This document shows, piece by piece, positions 9,289-17,125 of a DNA stretch of 52,915 bases (positions are counted from its first letter, which is position 1; each line of letters opens with the position of its first letter). Location of the stretch: positions 1 through 52,915 of the forward strand of contig NZ_BCPV01000026.1 of the NCBI RefSeq assembly GCF_001544135.1. Reading direction: 5' to 3'. This stretch comes from Geobacillus zalihae NBRC 101842. Its GTDB lineage: Bacteria; Bacillota; Bacilli; Bacillales; Anoxybacillaceae. A program made the position numbers and the translations under genes. The notes under the pieces are model-generated. The model saw only the letters and a program-made list of their open reading frames with translations. It ran no database searches and was not told where the DNA came from.

Positions 9289-11217
9289 TTAATTTCCCTG
9301 CCGCATCAACCATTTACTATCAGGGTAAATATTTTTTGCTTTTTCCAATATATTGTTTCTTTCCGCTGACATTCCGTTTAGTTTCATTAACTCTAATACA
9401 TATTTATATAATCGAAAATCGTTATGACCAAAATTAATTCCTAATAATCCGTACTGGATCGCCTCTGTAATTTGGTTTCTGATTGCTAATCCTTCGATAA
9501 TATTTGCAAAACCTTGTGCATCTAAATCACTAAAATCCTCAACACTTTGATAAAAGTCTAGAGCGACCTCAATAAATTCGTAACGATGGAGCAGATGACC
9601 GAGATAAAGATTAATTTTATTTTCAAATTTATCTTTTAGGGATATTAATTGTTCGAATAAATCGTACTTTTTCAGCTGGAGCGTTCGTTCAACCAGATGC
9701 AAATAAAAAGTCTGTTCTGAGATATGATCTGTTTCATTTATGATAAATAATAAAAACTCTTTTTCTTTTTCATCACGAACAATATGGATTAATAGCCGAA
9801 TAACCTCCGATTTTCCAGCGCCTAGGGAAGCAATTAAAATATCATATAAATCTAAACAGCCATTCTTTATATAAGTTTCTAACGAATACAAAGAACCACT
9901 CATTAACTGTTCAATTGCCTTTTCGTATTTCCCTTTTAGAATATTTAACTTAATTTGAAATCCTGTTCTGAGTGTTTCTTCTGTTAATTTTGAAATATAA
10001 TATTCAGCAATCGTTTCTAGACCGAGGTTAAGAGCAATTCTTAACAGCAGTGATATATCTCTTTCATTAATAAACCAATTTCTTTTTTCTAGAAATTGAA
10101 TAATCTCATCTTCAGAATGAAATTTAGCTAGTAACCCCAAAACATTATATAATGCTTCATAGCTCTTATTATTTATAGACAACGCACTAGTATAATGATG
10201 AACAGCCTCTTGGACATTTCCTTTATACTTATAAATATGGCCAAGTAAAATGTGCGGATCATACTCTAAATACTCGATACTTTTTATAAATTTTTGATAC
10301 TTATGTTTATTGTTTACTAATTCTGTTAAAACTTCTAAAGCGTCATCGTATCTATGCTGTAAATAATAAATTTCCCCTCTTAAATATTTGAAATCAGGAG
10401 TTTCACTGTAAATATGCTCGGCATCGCTTATAACGTTTAACGCATCATTAAATCTTTCTAAATATTTCAGACATAAAATAATTTGTACAACACAAATTGA
10501 AACCCAGCTAAATCTAAAGTCAGGCTTGAGCTTATAGGCCTTTAAGTAATATTTTAGTGCTTCTTCTACTTCCGCTTTAGAAAGGTACTCATTTGCTAAG
10601 TTAAAGTAATCAAACCCTTTACTATTAGAAGCATTCAATTCCTTTTCAATTAATTCTGCATTACGTTCATTCTTATTCTTTTCTTTGACTGTTTGAGTCA
10701 TATACCCTGAATGATAAATAATAAAAGGAATCATTTCTGTTGTTAACTCTTGATTTTCATTTTTTCTTAATTGCTCATGAATGGAGCGATAATAGCGAAT
10801 ATTAGGGACATTTCGATAGATCCTCGTGCTCTTATGTTGAAGAACGCGCTCCCCATACGTTCCCATAAAGTTATAGATTGTTACATCATAACCATCTATA
10901 TCGTCTTTTGAGTTTTTTAATATCGTTACTAATTGTTGCAAACTTTCCCTATCGACATACTCATCTGCATCCAGAACTAAAATCCATTCTCCGTTTGCCT
11001 GCTTCTGTGCGTAATTTCGGGCATCTGCAAAGCTATTTGTCCACTCAAATTCATATATTTTATCTACATACTTTAGAGCAATTTCTTTTGTAGAATCAGT
11101 TGAACCAGTATCAACAATAATAATTTCATCAACAATACCATATACAGAATCAAGACAACGTTTTAATACTTTTTCTTCATTTTTCACAATCATACATAAC
11201 GATAATAATGGTTTCAT
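9289..11217 (-). CDS. Family 2 glycosyltransferase with C-terminal TPR repeats
   Basis: The 642-residue protein begins with a GT2 domain (MIVKNEE, VDTGSTDSTKE, metal-binding DAD at 83-85, residues 1-230). It continues with about 400 residues of helical TPR-like repeats, such as EEALKYYLKAYKLKP and DDALEVLTEL. Such GT-TPR proteins often act on proteins, the TPR part holding the acceptor, so this is the best candidate for adding the first sugar to flagellin. That role is inferred from its place as first gene after hag. I chose the ATG at 11217 (AAAAGG nine bases before it) over an ATG nine bases upstream that overlaps the ribosome site. It is AT-rich, suggesting horizontal origin. Confidence 0.85.
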   Translation of the reverse strand: MKPLLSLCMIVKNEEKVLKRCLDSVYGIVDEIIIVDTGSTDSTKEIALKYVDKIYEFEWTNSFADARNYAQKQANGEWILVLDADEYVDRESLQQLVTILKNSKDDIDGYDVTIYNFMGTYGERVLQHKSTRIYRNVPNIRYYRSIHEQLRKNENQELTTEMIPFIIYHSGYMTQTVKEKNKNERNAELIEKELNASNSKGFDYFNLANEYLSKAEVEEALKYYLKAYKLKPDFRFSWVSICVVQIILCLKYLERFNDALNVISDAEHIYSETPDFKYLRGEIYYLQHRYDDALEVLTELVNNKHKYQKFIKSIEYLEYDPHILLGHIYKYKGNVQEAVHHYTSALSINNKSYEALYNVLGLLAKFHSEDEIIQFLEKRNWFINERDISLLLRIALNLGLETIAEYYISKLTEETLRTGFQIKLNILKGKYEKAIEQLMSGSLYSLETYIKNGCLDLYDILIASLGAGKSEVIRLLIHIVRDEKEKEFLLFIINETDHISEQTFYLHLVERTLQLKKYDLFEQLISLKDKFENKINLYLGHLLHRYEFIEVALDFYQSVEDFSDLDAQGFANIIEGLAIRNQITEAIQYGLLGINFGHNDFRLYKYVLELMKLNGMSAERNNILEKAKNIYPDSKWLMRQGN

Positions 11218-11247
11218 GGTACACATCCTTTTTTAATGAACTCGCTT

Positions 11248-11296
11248 AAAAAAATATCGTGTCATTCTTATCGCAGGAAAGACACGATACTTTTTT
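11248..11296 (-). terminator. Second terminator hairpin after hag
   Basis: A nine-base-pair stem (tatcgtgtc at 11255-11263 with gacacgata at 11281-11289) is followed, in the minus direction, by a run of seven T. A-runs precede it, so it could work in both directions. It lies between hag and the glycosyltransferase operon, only about 30 bases before that operon's first start codon. Expression of the operon therefore probably depends on read-through. Confidence 0.75.
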
Positions 11297-11300
11297 AAAC

Positions 11301-11323
11301 GTCCCTCTTCTAAGAAGAGGGAC
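11301..11323 (-). terminator. First terminator hairpin after hag
   Basis: A perfect ten-base-pair stem with a three-base loop (gtccctcttc, tta, gaagagggac, read on the minus strand) starts ten bases after the hag stop codon. Only a short GTTT follows, so it may mainly protect the 3' end of the abundant hag mRNA, with the hairpin at 11248-11296 doing the terminating. Confidence 0.65.
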
Positions 11324-11332
11324 TTGATTATA

Positions 11333-12142
11333 TTAGCGGAGTAATTGAAGAACTGATTGTGGCTGCTGATTTGCTTGAGCCAACATGGCTTGTGCTGCTT
11401 GAGTAAGGATGTTGTTCTTCGTGAACTCCATCATTTCTTTCGCCATATCTACATCGCGGATACGAGATTCAGCCGCCGTTAAGTTTTCAGCTGAAGTCTG
11501 TAAGTTATTAATCGTATGCTCTAAACGGTTTTGATACGCACCAAGTTTAGAACGTTCAGTAGACACTTTGGCAATTGCCGCATCAATTAATGACATAGAA
11601 GCACTTGCATTAGCATTTGAATCTACTGAAATAGAACCGATACCAAGACCACTTGTATCCATTGCAGTAATACTTAGTGCAATAACTTGACCGTCGTTCG
11701 CACCTACTTGGAATGTACCCGTAAACGAACCGTCTAACAAGTTTTTCGTGTTGAATTGTGTCGTATCAGCAATACGGTCAATTTCAGATAGTAGCTGGTT
11801 TAACTCTTGTTGAATCTGATTACGGTCTGCAGTAGTGTTTGTGTCGTTAGCACCTTGAACAGCCAACTCACGCATACGCTGAAGAATCGCGTGTGTTTCG
11901 TTTAAAGCACCTTCTGCTGTTTGGATTAACGAGATTGCGTCTTGTGAGTTTTTAGCAGCCATTTCTAAGCCGCGAATTTGCCCACGCATTTTTTCGGAGA
12001 TGGCAAGACCTGCTGCATCATCACCAGCGCGGTTGATGCGAAGACCAGAAGATAATTTTTCCATGTTTTTAGATGCAGCGTTAGTGCCAGCCGTCAATTG
12101 ACGATACGTATTCAACGCCGCAATGTTGTGGTTAATTCTCAT
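11333..12142 (-). CDS. hag: Flagellin
   Basis: This is the main filament protein, 269 residues, exported by the flagellar type III system and polymerised outside the cell. It has the conserved N-terminal D0/D1 region (MRINHNIAALNTYRQL, SSGLRINRAGDDAAGLAISEKM) and C-terminal D1/D0 region (ESRIRDVDMAKEM, ending QSVLQLLR), with only a short variable middle. The frame runs eleven codons further upstream, but the ATG at 12142 gives the canonical N-terminus and has AAGGAGG at good spacing. The leader has a sigma-D promoter and a CsrA-type hairpin. Glycosyltransferase and rhamnose genes follow directly. Confidence 0.97.
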   Translation of the reverse strand: MRINHNIAALNTYRQLTAGTNAASKNMEKLSSGLRINRAGDDAAGLAISEKMRGQIRGLEMAAKNSQDAISLIQTAEGALNETHAILQRMRELAVQGANDTNTTADRNQIQQELNQLLSEIDRIADTTQFNTKNLLDGSFTGTFQVGANDGQVIALSITAMDTSGLGIGSISVDSNANASASMSLIDAAIAKVSTERSKLGAYQNRLEHTINNLQTSAENLTAAESRIRDVDMAKEMMEFTKNNILTQAAQAMLAQANQQPQSVLQLLR

Positions 12143-12150
12143 CTTCTTTT

Positions 12151-12187
12151 CCTCCTTGAAAAATTTTTCTTCCACATCCTTGTGGAA
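12151..12187 (-). promoter_or_regulatory. CsrA-binding leader of hag
   Basis: Read on the minus strand, the 18-base palindrome ttccacaaggatgtggaa (12170-12187) folds into a seven-base-pair stem with AGGA in the loop. ACAAGGATGT within it matches the CsrA selection consensus ACARGGAUGU. A second GGA lies in the hag Shine-Dalgarno AAGGAGG (12151-12157), about 20 bases downstream. B. subtilis CsrA represses hag by binding two such sites, one over the ribosome site, and FliW relieves this. Both csrA and fliW lie just upstream. Confidence 0.75.
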
Positions 12188-12205
12188 TGATCAATTTGCG
12201 GATAG

Positions 12206-12229
12206 GAAGAAAGTCGGCCGCCTTTCTTC
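12206..12229 (-). promoter_or_regulatory. Hairpin in the hag 5' leader
   Basis: A perfect eight-base-pair stem (gaagaaag / ctttcttc) with an eight-base loop lies a short distance after the predicted sigma-D transcription start and before the CsrA hairpin. It has no T-run, so it is not a typical terminator. A role in stabilising the hag mRNA 5' end is plausible but inferred. Confidence 0.5.
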
Positions 12230-12250
12230 GCTATGCCGCGTTCACTTTTT

Positions 12251-12277
12251 ATATCGGTTTGTTTAGCTAGAAGTTTA
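12251..12277 (-). promoter_or_regulatory. Sigma-D promoter of hag
   Basis: On the minus strand, TAAA (-35, 12274-12277) is followed by exactly 15 bases and then ACCGATAT (-10, 12251-12258). This matches the sigma-D consensus TAAA-N15-GCCGATAT in all but one position. It gives a leader of roughly 100 bases before the hag start codon. Confidence 0.88.
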
Positions 12278-12296
12278 ATAGATTGGAGAAAATTTT

Positions 12297-12482
12297 TTAG
12301 ATTTTGATGTCGAGAAATTGGGAAAATGGCGAAGGCTGCTGAATTTCTTTGATGATGCGCGCTGGGTCGTCTTTATGTTTGTTGATCATTTCGTTTAAGG
12401 CTTGTTCGGCAATGGCCTTATTATCTTGCACAATGCGCGCGACGACGCCTTGGACTGGCACTCCGCCGATGCTGACGCTCAT
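12297..12482 (-). CDS. Small protein of unknown function between csrA and hag
   Basis: I do not recognise this 61-residue protein. It begins [19 protein letters not shown], has a charged helical middle ([24 protein letters not shown]) and ends [10 protein letters not shown]. It has no signal peptide or membrane segment. The start ATG at 12482 overlaps the csrA stop codon (ATGA) and has a GGAAAGGGGGG site before it, so it is translationally coupled to csrA. Its place between csrA and the CsrA target hag suggests a motility role. The frame could start seven codons earlier, but inside csrA and without a ribosome site. Confidence 0.72.
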   Translation of the reverse strand: MSVSIGGVPVQGVVARIVQDNKAIAEQALNEMINKHKDDPARIIKEIQQPSPFSQFLDIKI

Positions 12483-12727
12483 GCTTGTTTCCCCCCTTTC
12501 CAATGTTTTAATTGCTCGTTCAGCTGTTCGAGCGATGTTTTGGAGGCGTGGGAGGCGGCGTTGTTTTCGGCTTGGATGGCGAGGTAAATTTCTTTGCGAT
12601 GGATTTCGACATGTTTCGGTGCATTGATGCCAAGCTTCACTTGATCGCCTTGGATGGCAAGGACAGTGATTTCGATGTCATCGCCGATTTGGATCGCTTC
12701 TTTGAGTTTGCGCGTTAAAACAAGCAT
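12479..12727 (-). CDS. csrA: Carbon storage / flagellin translation regulator CsrA
   Basis: This RNA-binding protein blocks ribosome access to GGA-containing leaders, in Bacillaceae chiefly that of hag. The 82 residues begin [20 protein letters not shown] and contain the conserved [15 protein letters not shown] and EIYLAI stretches of the CsrA beta-structure and RNA-binding surface. AAAGGAGG precedes the ATG. It lies directly after fliW, whose product sequesters CsrA, and before its likely target hag. It is a little longer than the 61-residue E. coli form, as in Bacillus. Confidence 0.97.
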   Translation of the reverse strand: MLVLTRKLKEAIQIGDDIEITVLAIQGDQVKLGINAPKHVEIHRKEIYLAIQAENNAASHASKTSLEQLNEQLKHWKGGKQA

Positions 12728-12743
12728 GGTTCGCCCGCCTCCT

Positions 12744-13178
12744 TTACGTCGCCGCTTTTTCCGGGAAAAGGCGATGTTTCGTTTTGTACGGTGTATTCGT
12801 TAAAATCACTTGCTTGCCGAGCCGCTTGCGAACGTTGATGACCACGGGCGCCTGCAAGTTCGCCGTCGTGTTGTCAAACGGGTCAGCGACCGTCAAGATG
12901 ACGTACACCGCGACGTCGCGTTCGCTTTCGATGTCAAGTTGTTCGACCGTCGCTTCATCCAGTTCAAATTCGTACGATGGAAAGTATGAAAACGGCTCGA
13001 TCAGCACAAACCCGAGCGCGGGCGTCTCGACGGACTGCAAGATGACAAACGGCGTGTCGGCGAGCGGCAAAAGGACGAACCGCTTCTCGTCCGCAAATCC
13101 AGGGAGGCCGTGGGGGAAGCGGATGATGTCTTCTTCCTTCACCGCCACTGTTCCGTGGTATTTCGTGTCGATGTTCAA
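12744..13178 (-). CDS. fliW: Flagellar assembly factor FliW
   Basis: FliW binds free flagellin or CsrA in turn, so that CsrA represses hag only when unexported flagellin builds up. The sequence holds the family's [14 protein letters not shown] and VILTVADP motifs. The reading frame is open 36 codons further upstream. I chose a TTG start at 13178, since it gives 144 residues, an N-terminus like other FliW proteins (NIDTKYHG) and a GAGGAGG site at proper spacing. The upstream extension overlaps the end of yviE. The gene sits between yviE and csrA, as in B. subtilis. Confidence 0.93.
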   Translation of the reverse strand: MNIDTKYHGTVAVKEEDIIRFPHGLPGFADEKRFVLLPLADTPFVILQSVETPALGFVLIEPFSYFPSYEFELDEATVEQLDIESERDVAVYVILTVADPFDNTTANLQAPVVINVRKRLGKQVILTNTPYKTKHRLFPEKAAT

Positions 13179-13200
13179 TGCTTGCTCCTCCTCATTTTCC

Positions 13201-13755
13201 TCAAATGATGACGTCAATGTGAAGCGACGGACGCTGGGCGAGGGCGATCTTGACCGTTCCTTGCTGGTAGCGGATGATCGGCGCATGCGCCTTCACATCA
13301 ATGCGCGGCGCGTGGGTGTTCCAGTCGATCGCCAGCCGTCCTGGTTCATAGTCGACCTTGACGCTAAACGGCGGCGGGACGAGGACGATGCCCAACTCAA
13401 GCGGCGGGCCTTCGCTGTTGGCTTCCGCCTGCTCTACGAGAGGATCGCCCCCTTGTTCAATGCGCATCAGTTCATCGCCTTGGATGGCGGCGCGCTCGAT
13501 GAAATCGAGCACCGCTTGCCGCCCGTCAGCGGCCGCATCCCGAATGAGCCGAAACACGTGCTTGTTGTTCACCGCCGCCCACGCCTCGGTCTGGTCGATC
13601 GTCAGGCGGGCAGGAACGGAAGTGATATGCATTTCCGCAGGAGGCTGTTCCATCGTCAGTTCGGCGGGCGGTTGGGTGATCTCAAGCCGGGCGGGTTCGG
13701 TCGAGATCGCCAGTTTGGCGTACGTCGCTTCCATCGTGAGCTGCGGAATGCGCAT
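13201..13755 (-). CDS. yviE: YviE-like flagellar operon protein (DUF6470)
   Basis: The 184-residue protein matches the YviE family of Firmicute flagellar operons, whose function is not established. Its N-terminal third is a run of short repeated beta-strand units (PQLTMEAT, ARLEITQPPAELTMEQPPAEMHI, ARLTIDQ), followed by a helical middle and a C-terminal beta region. There is no signal peptide. Two in-frame ATGs lie close together. The one at 13755 has AAAGGAG eight bases before it and is preferred over the ATG at 13761, which is too close to that site. It lies between flgL and fliW. Confidence 0.88.
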   Translation of the reverse strand: MRIPQLTMEATYAKLAISTEPARLEITQPPAELTMEQPPAEMHITSVPARLTIDQTEAWAAVNNKHVFRLIRDAAADGRQAVLDFIERAAIQGDELMRIEQGGDPLVEQAEANSEGPPLELGIVLVPPPFSVKVDYEPGRLAIDWNTHAPRIDVKAHAPIIRYQQGTVKIALAQRPSLHIDVII

Positions 13756-13789
13756 GGCCATCGCTCCTTTTGGTAGGCGAAAAGCTAAC

Positions 13790-14683
13790 TTAACGCAAAA
13801 AATCGACCAATGTCGGCTGAATGACCCGCGCGCCGACCGCCAAGGCAGCACGATGGACGCTTTCTTGCGTTTTTAAATCCGTGATGACTTTCTCCAAATC
13901 GACGTCTTCGTTGTCCGACAACATTTTTTCCGCGATCACCTGCTGGCTGTCGATGCGGTCTTCCATCAGCTCGATCCGGTTCATGCGCGCGCCGAGTTCG
14001 GCGCGGACGCCGAGCAAATTTGTCAAATGGCTGTCGAGTTTGTCTAAATAGCCCGTTAAATCATTACCGGTCGTACTCGGATTTTCGAGGGAAGCGGCCA
14101 AGTTTTGCAAGTCGGAAAACAATCCGCTGCCCGCCCCGAACGCTGTGCTCGGCGGAATGTTGACCGGAATGTAAATGCCTTTGGCGAGCTCAATGTTCAG
14201 CTGTTGGCTGTTCGTCGACACGGAAATCGTGCCGTCCGGGTTCACAGTAACAGGTGGCTCCGTCGTTTTCGCGCCGTTAAAGATGTATTTGTCGCCGACT
14301 TTCGTATTGGCGATCGTGACCAAATGTTCGGTGAGCTGGCGCACTTCTTTGGCGATCGACTGGCGCTGCGTTTCTTCGTATGTGTCGTTGCTCGCCTGCA
14401 CGACGAGCTCGCGGATGCGCTGCAGCGCCTGCGTCGCCTTGTCAAGCGCCGAATCAGAGTTTTCGACCCAGTTGTACGCTTCCGAGAAATTGCGTTTGAA
14501 CTGCTCGACTTCGGCTAAATTCGAACGGTAGGCGATTCCTTTCATCGCCACAACAGGATCGTCGGACGGGCGGGTGATTTTTTTCCCTGTCGAAAGCTGG
14601 GTTTGATATTGATCTAACTTTTCGTAGCTGCGGGTGATTTGTTTCAACATATTATTCGCCAACATGCTTTGCGTAATACGCAT
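13790..14683 (-). CDS. flgL: Flagellar hook-associated protein 3
   Basis: FlgL forms the second hook-filament junction ring on top of FlgK and seeds flagellin assembly. The 297 residues show the flagellin-like N-terminus (MRITQSMLANNMLKQI, LSTGKKITRPSDDP) and a matching C-terminal helix (VITDLKTQESVHRAALAVGARVIQPTLVDFLR region). The frame includes a GTG one codon upstream; the ATG is preferred. It starts ten bases after the flgK stop and is followed by yviE. Confidence 0.96.
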   Translation of the reverse strand: MRITQSMLANNMLKQITRSYEKLDQYQTQLSTGKKITRPSDDPVVAMKGIAYRSNLAEVEQFKRNFSEAYNWVENSDSALDKATQALQRIRELVVQASNDTYEETQRQSIAKEVRQLTEHLVTIANTKVGDKYIFNGAKTTEPPVTVNPDGTISVSTNSQQLNIELAKGIYIPVNIPPSTAFGAGSGLFSDLQNLAASLENPSTTGNDLTGYLDKLDSHLTNLLGVRAELGARMNRIELMEDRIDSQQVIAEKMLSDNEDVDLEKVITDLKTQESVHRAALAVGARVIQPTLVDFLR

Positions 14684-14693
14684 CACCGTTCAC

Positions 14694-16289
14694 CTACCTT
14701 CCAACGACGCCCATGCCGTTGATGAGTTTATCGAGCATCTCGTCAATCACCGTAATTTGACGCGCCGCGGCGTTGTAGGCGTGCTGGAATTTGATCATGT
14801 TCATCATCTCTTCATCCAGCGACACGGAGCTGACCGACTGCCGTTTTTCCTCCACCGACTGGCGCAGAATTTCACTATTGCTTTTCATCCGGTTCGCCTG
14901 CTCACCGTCGACGCCAAGCTGGCCGATCCAGCCTTGGTAGTTCGTTTCGACCGTGCCTGAGGAAAGCGGCAAATTAAGGGACGCCAAGTTGACGGAGATG
15001 CCGTCTTGCAGCGAAACGGTCGCATTGGACAGAAGCAGGCTGCGGACGTTGGCGAGGTTGATGGCGTTGTTGCCATTCCCTGTTTCCCCGCTTTTCGTTG
15101 ACGCCGCGATGTTCGCCAAATCGTCGGTGTCGGCGGCGAGTTTGATCGTGTTCGCCGCGCCGCTCACCGCGCCGATCCCGCCAAAAAACGGGTGATTCGT
15201 GCTCCCGTTTAGCCCGTAGCCTTGTTGATGAACGTCGTTGAACACCTTGCCGAACGTGTAGGCGAGCTTGTCCAAATTCGCCAGCATGTCTGGGTACAGC
15301 CCTTTGACGATCGGCTGGCCGCTGGCGTCGGTTCCTGTTTGATAGCCGTATCCTTCGATCAGCCCGCGCAATTTGCCGTTCGGAAGAGAGGAAAAGGAAA
15401 CGGTCGTCCCGCTGACATCGAGCGCATTGACGCCTGAAGCAGGGGGCATTTCCTTCACCCCGTCGCCGTCGACATCGCTGCCGTCGGGAAACGATACGGC
15501 AGACGCCGTGCGCCCTTGAACGAGATACACTTTCGCGCTCCCGTTCATCACGTAAACATCGTACGTTCCTTCCGCCATGGGCAAGGCGTTTCCGCCAGTT
15601 GGATGCTTTTCCACACCGATCTCCATATATTGCGACAGTTGGTCGACCAACCGATCGCGCTCGTCGTACAAGTCGTTCGGCAAATAGCCGTTCGGTTCAA
15701 TTTCGGCGATCCGTTCATTCAATGCGCTGATTTGGTTGAGAAGGGAATTGATTTCCGTCACCGTCGTGCCGATTTGCGTGCCGATGTCCGTACGGATTTG
15801 CGTCAGTGAATTCGATAAATAATGGAACGTCTCGACGACCGCTAACCCGCGCTGGCGAACGACGGAGCGCGCTCCTTCGTTCTCCGGGTGGGTGCTCAAA
15901 TCTTGAAGCGCCTGCCAAAACTGGTCCATCGTTTTCGCCAGTCCGCTGTCGGACGGTTCGTTCATAATGTCTTCCATTTTCGCCACCGCGTCGGCGCGTG
16001 CTTCCCAGTAGCCGAGCTTACTGTTTTCGCCGCGGTATTGGATGTCCAAAAAGTATTCACGCACCCGTTCGACCGATGCCGCCTCCACCCCTGTCCCCAT
16101 TTGCCCCGGGATGTTCGGGCGATTGAGCCCAGGCGTTGGGAACGGCGGCGTCGGCTGCAGTTGAACGCGCTGCCGTGTATACCCTTCCGTATTGGCGTTG
16201 GCGATGTTATGGCTTGTCGTGTACAAGGCGGCTTGTTGGGCCATCATGCCGCGTCGGGCGGCTTCAAGGCCATGGAATGTCGAGAGCAT
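14694..16289 (-). CDS. flgK: Flagellar hook-associated protein 1
   Basis: FlgK forms the first junction ring between hook and filament and is exported by the flagellar apparatus. The 531 residues carry the rod/hook N-terminal motif (ALYTTSHNIANANTEGYTRQRV, near 20-42) and the C-terminal counterpart (SLDEEMMNMIKFQHAYNAAARQ, near 495-516). The middle region is variable. GGAGGAG precedes the ATG. It lies in the order flgM-flgN-flgK-flgL, downstream of the sigma-D promoter at 17099-17125. Confidence 0.97.
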   Translation of the reverse strand: MLSTFHGLEAARRGMMAQQAALYTTSHNIANANTEGYTRQRVQLQPTPPFPTPGLNRPNIPGQMGTGVEAASVERVREYFLDIQYRGENSKLGYWEARADAVAKMEDIMNEPSDSGLAKTMDQFWQALQDLSTHPENEGARSVVRQRGLAVVETFHYLSNSLTQIRTDIGTQIGTTVTEINSLLNQISALNERIAEIEPNGYLPNDLYDERDRLVDQLSQYMEIGVEKHPTGGNALPMAEGTYDVYVMNGSAKVYLVQGRTASAVSFPDGSDVDGDGVKEMPPASGVNALDVSGTTVSFSSLPNGKLRGLIEGYGYQTGTDASGQPIVKGLYPDMLANLDKLAYTFGKVFNDVHQQGYGLNGSTNHPFFGGIGAVSGAANTIKLAADTDDLANIAASTKSGETGNGNNAINLANVRSLLLSNATVSLQDGISVNLASLNLPLSSGTVETNYQGWIGQLGVDGEQANRMKSNSEILRQSVEEKRQSVSSVSLDEEMMNMIKFQHAYNAAARQITVIDEMLDKLINGMGVVGR

Positions 16290-16301
16290 CGGTTCTCCTC
16301 C

Positions 16302-16769
16302 TTACGCTTTCGATTCAAACAGCGGGCGGTCTGGCGATGGCGCGTACTCTTGTGTGCGGCTGTAAGTGGACGGGGTTGGGGCGAATGTCTCGCTCATGGC
16401 CGTAACGAACTGGAGCGACTGCTCAATGAGCTGGCGGTTTAACTCATTGGCCTCGGACAACGCGTTGACCGCCGCCCTCAGCCGATCTCCGCACTCGCAC
16501 AACTGTTGGCGCTCTTCCCCGTTCGCCATCGCTTGGCATGCGGCGATCGTCACCGTCTCGTCACCAAGCCTCTCCTTCAGCCAGCGCCGCCGCCGTTCTT
16601 CGAGTTGACGAATGGCAAAAAGATGCTTTTGTTCATCGGCAAGAAGTGCCGATAGTGCCTCAATGTCGTTTTTCTTCAACACTTCCGTTTTCCGCCGCGC
16701 TAGCACTAACAAGCTTTCATGCAGCTCGGCATGTGTCCGCAATAGATGAATGAGTTCGGCAAATGTCAT
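16302..16769 (-). CDS. flgN: Flagellar export chaperone FlgN
   Basis: FlgN is the cytoplasmic chaperone that delivers FlgK and FlgL to the export gate. The 155-residue sequence is almost all helix, rich in leucine, glutamate and arginine (LLALARRKTEVLKKND-like core, EALSALLADEQKHL), which fits the FlgN coiled-coil fold. The length and the position between flgM and flgK match B. subtilis yvyG. The ATG at 16769 has AAGGAAG nine bases upstream; the preceding GTG codon is less well placed. Confidence 0.9.
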   Translation of the reverse strand: MTFAELIHLLRTHAELHESLLVLARRKTEVLKKNDIEALSALLADEQKHLFAIRQLEERRRRWLKERLGDETVTIAACQAMANGEERQQLCECGDRLRAAVNALSEANELNRQLIEQSLQFVTAMSETFAPTPSTYSRTQEYAPSPDRPLFESKA

Positions 16770-16787
16770 CACGAACCGCTTCCTTTA

Positions 16788-17051
16788 TCAGTGATTTCGG
16801 TAATAGTCGATCATCCGTTTCGCGACCGCCTTCGGGTCGACCGTATACGTACCGTTTTCGATTTGTTGACGTAGCTCATCAAGTTTCGCCTGCCGCGCCT
16901 GTTCCCAGCTTGCCGCTTCTTGCAGCTCCTTCGCTTCTTTCGAAATTTCCACTTGGTCTCCAGACGCCTTCCTTGCCGCTAACCGCTCGGTTTTGGTCAG
17001 TTGGCGTTGATACGGATTGACGTTCATCGGACCAATATGGTGGATTTTCAT
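16788..17051 (-). CDS. flgM: Anti-sigma-D factor FlgM
   Basis: FlgM binds sigma-D and holds late flagellar genes off until the hook-basal body is finished. The 87-residue protein starts MKIHHIGPMNVNPYQ and has the family's typical KASGDQVEISKEAKELQ centre and the C-terminal sigma-binding helices (RQQIENGTYTVDPKAVAKRMI). The ATG at 17051 has GAGGTG seven bases before it. A GTG three codons upstream overlaps that site and is rejected. Its own sigma-D promoter gives negative feedback. Confidence 0.96.
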   Translation of the reverse strand: MKIHHIGPMNVNPYQRQLTKTERLAARKASGDQVEISKEAKELQEAASWEQARQAKLDELRQQIENGTYTVDPKAVAKRMIDYYRNH

Positions 17052-17098
17052 CGCGTTCACCTCGCTTGACCGGCGCTGTTCATATCGTGCTATCGTTT

Positions 17099-17125
17099 AT
17101 ATCGGAACGTTGGTGAAAATGTTTA
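17099..17125 (-). promoter_or_regulatory. Sigma-D promoter of flgM operon
   Basis: On the minus strand TAAA (17122-17125) is followed by 15 bases and TCCGATAT (17099-17106). This differs from TAAA-N15-GCCGATAT at one base. The -35 overlaps the last codon of yvyF. It should drive flgM-flgN-flgK-flgL-yviE-fliW-csrA and the small gene, and run on into hag. Confidence 0.88.

Noticed and set aside
11227-11300. Promoter for the glycosyltransferase operon between the terminators (TTCCTG / GATATT)
   Set aside because: The spacing is only 15 bases, both hexamers are poor and both lie inside the terminator stem region.
12784-13776. 330-residue plus-strand frame opposite fliW and yviE
   Set aside because: It is an antisense shadow of well-supported minus-strand genes. 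It has no ribosome site, domain or family resemblance.
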